A stretch of DNA of 39,719 nucleotides from an uncultured bacterium. Lineage in GTDB: Bacteria > Bacillota > Clostridia > Oscillospirales > Oscillospiraceae. Below, in pieces: positions 37,849 to 39,719 of the stretch. The DNA lies in the NCBI GenBank assembly GCA_947176765.1, contig CAMWRX010000020.1, positions 1-39,719 on the forward strand. Direction: 5' to 3'. Position 1 is the stretch's first letter. Each line of letters opens with the position of its first letter. The translations under genes were made by a program, and so were the position numbers. A model generated the notes under the pieces. That model was not told the origin of the DNA, searched no databases, and saw nothing but the letters and a program-made list of their open reading frames with translations.

Positions 37849-38709
37849 TTATACATGATTTGTCAGAAAACCTTGATAGATCCGCTTCATGGTCAGCGCG
37901 TCCTCGGCCTGGGTGCCCGCGCTCTCGCAGATAAAAGTGGGGCACCACCCGCGCCGCGCGACAGCAGCAGCGAGGGGCGTCCAGTCCGGGCCGTAGCCCC
38001 CGTCGTCGGCAAAGGTACGGTGGCACTTTTCCCCGCCGTTGGGGGTGAACTCAATGTGGGAGAAGTGGCTGTGGAAGCGGCTGGCCCGCTCCGATCCCAG
38101 CACCTCTTCTATGCGATCCAGCATCCGCTCCATGGCCTCGGCTCCGTCGTCCGCCCCCAGTGAGCGGGCGTACAGGTGCCCAAAGTCCACGCAGGGCAAG
38201 AGCCGCTCATCCACCGTACACAGCTCCAAAACCTCGTCCAAATCGCCCAACTGGTTGATCTTGCCCATGGTCTCGGGGCACAGGGTAATGTGGCCGAACC
38301 CAGCGCCGTCGCAGGCGGCAATGACTTCTTTGAGCGAGCGCAGGGCGATGTCCTGGGCCTCCCGCCGGGTGCGCTTCATCAGCGCCCCGGAGTGGATGAC
38401 CACCCGGAGGGCCCCCATCCAGTCGGCCACCAGGCAGGCCCCGGTGATATAGCCGATAGTTTTCTGCAAAGCCTCGGGGTCTGGGTTGGCCAGGTTGATA
38501 AAATACGGCGCGTGGAGGGACAAGACAATGCCGTGTTCCGCAGCGGCTAGACCCACCTTCCGGGCGGTGGCCTCTCCCACGTGAACGCCCTTGCCGCACT
38601 GGTACTCATAGCAGTCCAGGCCGATCTCCTTTAGCCACTTTGGCGCGTCCGCCGAGGATTTATAAGGGAAGTTTTCCGCGTTGCCCGCGGGGCCAAAGAT
38701 GGCGCTCAT
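37849..38709 (-). CDS. TIM-barrel protein, endonuclease IV / xylose isomerase-like
   Basis: A 286-residue protein with the AP endonuclease family 2 fold. It has IVLSLHAPYFINLANPD (about 61-77), RVVIHSGAL (about 102-110), LCPETMGK (about 141-148), CVDFGHLYA (about 174-182) and FHSHFSHIEF (about 213-222), where His and Glu residues fit metal ligands. It is shorter and less canonical than true Nfo, so it may be a sugar isomerase or a DNA-repair endonuclease. The ATG overlaps the YqeG stop (ATGA), and AAGGAGAAACGCT precedes it. It is followed directly by the aminopeptidase gene. Confidence 0.85.
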   Translation of the reverse strand: MSAIFGPAGNAENFPYKSSADAPKWLKEIGLDCYEYQCGKGVHVGEATARKVGLAAAEHGIVLSLHAPYFINLANPDPEALQKTIGYITGACLVADWMGALRVVIHSGALMKRTRREAQDIALRSLKEVIAACDGAGFGHITLCPETMGKINQLGDLDEVLELCTVDERLLPCVDFGHLYARSLGADDGAEAMERMLDRIEEVLGSERASRFHSHFSHIEFTPNGGEKCHRTFADDGGYGPDWTPLAAAVARRGWCPTFICESAGTQAEDALTMKRIYQGFLTNHV

Positions 38710-39209
38710 AGCGTTTCTCCTTTCCCGGACAGCAGCCGGAAGGGCACCTCCACGGCGTAGCGCAGATACCGCCCCGGATTGCCCGCCAGCCGGATGGGCT
38801 CCACCAAAATGGTAGATACTCCCGCCCGGTTGCCCCCCAGCACGTCGGTGAACACCTGGTCGCCCACAATGGCAGTCTGTTCCCGGGTGACGCCCATCCG
38901 CTCCATGGCCTTCACAAAGGAAGGTGTCTTGGGCTTGCCCGCGTGGCCGATGTAGGGTACGCCCAGCCCCTCGGCGAAAACGCGGGGGCGGCTCTCGTGC
39001 CGGTTGTTGGACAGCACGAACAGAGTCACGCCGTGAGCGGCCAGGTCGTCCCGCCACGCTTTCAGTTTTTCGTCCGGCAGGGGTACGCCGTAGGGCACCA
39101 GGGTGTTGTCCAAGTCTGCCAGCAGCAGCTTGAAGCCCCGGCGGGCCAGGGCCTCGCCGGTCAGCTCGTAGATATCATGGGTCACAAAGCGGGCCCGAAA
39201 CCATACCAT
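38706..39209 (-). CDS. yqeG: YqeG-family HAD phosphatase
   Basis: A 167-residue HAD-superfamily IIIA protein. Motif I is ADLDNTLVPYG (31-41, D32 and D34), motif II is LFVLSNNRHESR and motif III with the metal site is IVGDQVFTDVLGGNRAG, as in YqeG. In Bacillus it sits near the yqe GTPase genes; the substrate is unknown. It is the first gene of a minus-strand run YqeG - TIM barrel - aminopeptidase, each closely spaced. The ATG at 39209 has AGAAGGTGAGTT. Confidence 0.92.
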   Translation of the reverse strand: MVWFRARFVTHDIYELTGEALARRGFKLLLADLDNTLVPYGVPLPDEKLKAWRDDLAAHGVTLFVLSNNRHESRPRVFAEGLGVPYIGHAGKPKTPSFVKAMERMGVTREQTAIVGDQVFTDVLGGNRAGVSTILVEPIRLAGNPGRYLRYAVEVPFRLLSGKGETL

Positions 39210-39246
39210 AACTCACCTTCTATTCCGCCCGGGACGAGCATAGATT

Positions 39247-39275
39247 GTGATACACGCTGATTGATATAGTATCAC
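39247..39275. promoter_or_regulatory. Inverted repeat between divergent genes
   Basis: GTGATAC (39247-39253) and GTATCAC (39269-39275), 15 bp apart, lie between the YqeG gene and the gene on the plus strand. A shared operator is possible, but no convincing -35/-10 pair was found. Confidence 0.35.
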
Positions 39276-39306
39276 GAAATTCTGCCGTTAGCAAGGGGGA
39301 ACTCCC

Positions 39307-39719
39307 ATGAAAGAGCTATTATTGGCCCTGCCCGCCGGACGGGAGACCCGGGCGCGGAGCTTCGGCCTGGCCCCGGCCCACATGGCCTACCGGGTGGGGG
39401 TCGGCCCCAAGCTGCTGGGCATCCAGCTGCCTCAGGGATTGCGGGGCGGGCTGATGCAGGTGGACTGCGCCGGGTTCGATGGGGCGGGCGACCCGGTGGG
39501 CTGCTGCCGGCAGATCCTGGGCGAGTGCCGCCGCCGCTCCTTTCGGGGCATTGTGTGCGACTTCGAGGGGATGCCGGCGGGCTGCCTGGGCAAACTGGTG
39601 GAAATTCTGGATCGCAACTGCGCCGCCCAGGGCTGGGCGCTGTACGTCCCCGAGTGCTATGCCCGGCGCGCCCCCACCCCCCCGGAGGGTGGTAAACAAG
39701 GGAGCGGAGCGGCGAGTAG
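39307..39719 (+). CDS. Unknown protein, cut by the right edge
   Basis: An open frame from the ATG at 39307, behind AAGGGGGAACTCCC, to the end of the window: 137 codons with no stop. The protein starts MKELLLALPAGRETRARSF and contains several cysteines, including a CC pair in DPVGCCRQILGEC. A segment FRGIVCDFEG (about 81-90) resembles a strand-plus-acid motif of TIM-barrel glycosidases, but this is weak. The last 10 codons become low-complexity (GGKQGSGAAS), following a run of seven C at about 39676; a frameshift there is possible. No family recognised. Confidence 0.6.
   Translation, partial: MKELLLALPAGRETRARSFGLAPAHMAYRVGVGPKLLGIQLPQGLRGGLMQVDCAGFDGAGDPVGCCRQILGECRRRSFRGIVCDFEGMPAGCLGKLVEILDRNCAAQGWALYVPECYARRAPTPPEGGKQGSGAAS

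Noticed and set aside
1-39719. tRNA or rRNA genes
   Set aside because: No cloverleaf with T-loop GTTCRANNC plus CCA end, and no rRNA-like sequence, was noticed on either strand; a tRNA search program would be decisive.

Overview
The window looks like chromosomal DNA of a GC-rich, spore-forming Firmicute of the class Clostridia, most plausibly an Oscillospiraceae-type gut bacterium. The reasons are the intact spoIIAA-spoIIAB-sigF operon, a T-box leader on valS, a CIRCE site on htpG, clostridial families (CD3324-like, CD1247-like, DUF6440, YitT, YqeG), strong AGGAGG-type ribosome binding sites and very frequent ATGA/GTGA stop-start overlaps. No rRNA, tRNA, CRISPR array, prophage or insertion sequence was seen. 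The assignment rests on gene content read by eye, not on a database search.

Left part (1-9217, nearly all minus strand): a partial membrane protein with its ECF sigma factor (1-718); a seven-gene operon of small membrane proteins, an XRE regulator, an RluA-type pseudouridine synthase and a DUF6440 protein (824-3226), driven by a near-consensus promoter covered by three TTTAC-type motifs at 23-bp spacing; the yloU-yloV (fatty acid kinase) pair (3427-5500); a second ECF sigma/membrane protein pair (5707-7073); and htpG with a perfect CIRCE element (7200-9217).

Middle (9329-24656, mainly plus): murA, a WalJ-type hydrolase, rlmH, an AT-richer minus-strand insert with DUF1062 and CD3324 genes, ychF, a flavodoxin-type gene, a minus-strand XRE/membrane-protein module lying between two copies of a 22-bp repeat, a divergent type IIA topoisomerase operon followed by YitT and a lipoprotein, then glnS. 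The glnS promoter appears to be embedded in the terminator of the operon before it.

Right part (24734-39719): a cluster of four perfect hairpins in front of a Nudix gene; the forespore operon spoIIAA-spoIIAB-sigF; valS with its T-box; two tandem micro-membrane-protein genes; an Lrp-aminotransferase-thrH-DUF1015 operon likely concerned with amino acid metabolism; efp plus a CD1247-like zinc-ribbon gene; a polysaccharide deacetylase; an M24 aminopeptidase; a TIM-barrel protein with YqeG phosphatase; and a truncated unknown gene at the edge.

Most of the content is housekeeping (translation, wall synthesis, DNA topology, protein folding, sporulation). The accessory parts are the two XRE/membrane modules, the two ECF pairs, the AT-richer insert at 12123-13340 and the hairpin-Nudix cassette. 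Several of the more interesting signals are regulatory: 23-bp-phased operators, a 22-bp duplicated promoter-like sequence, and two cases where a promoter -10 sits at the entry of the previous gene's terminator.
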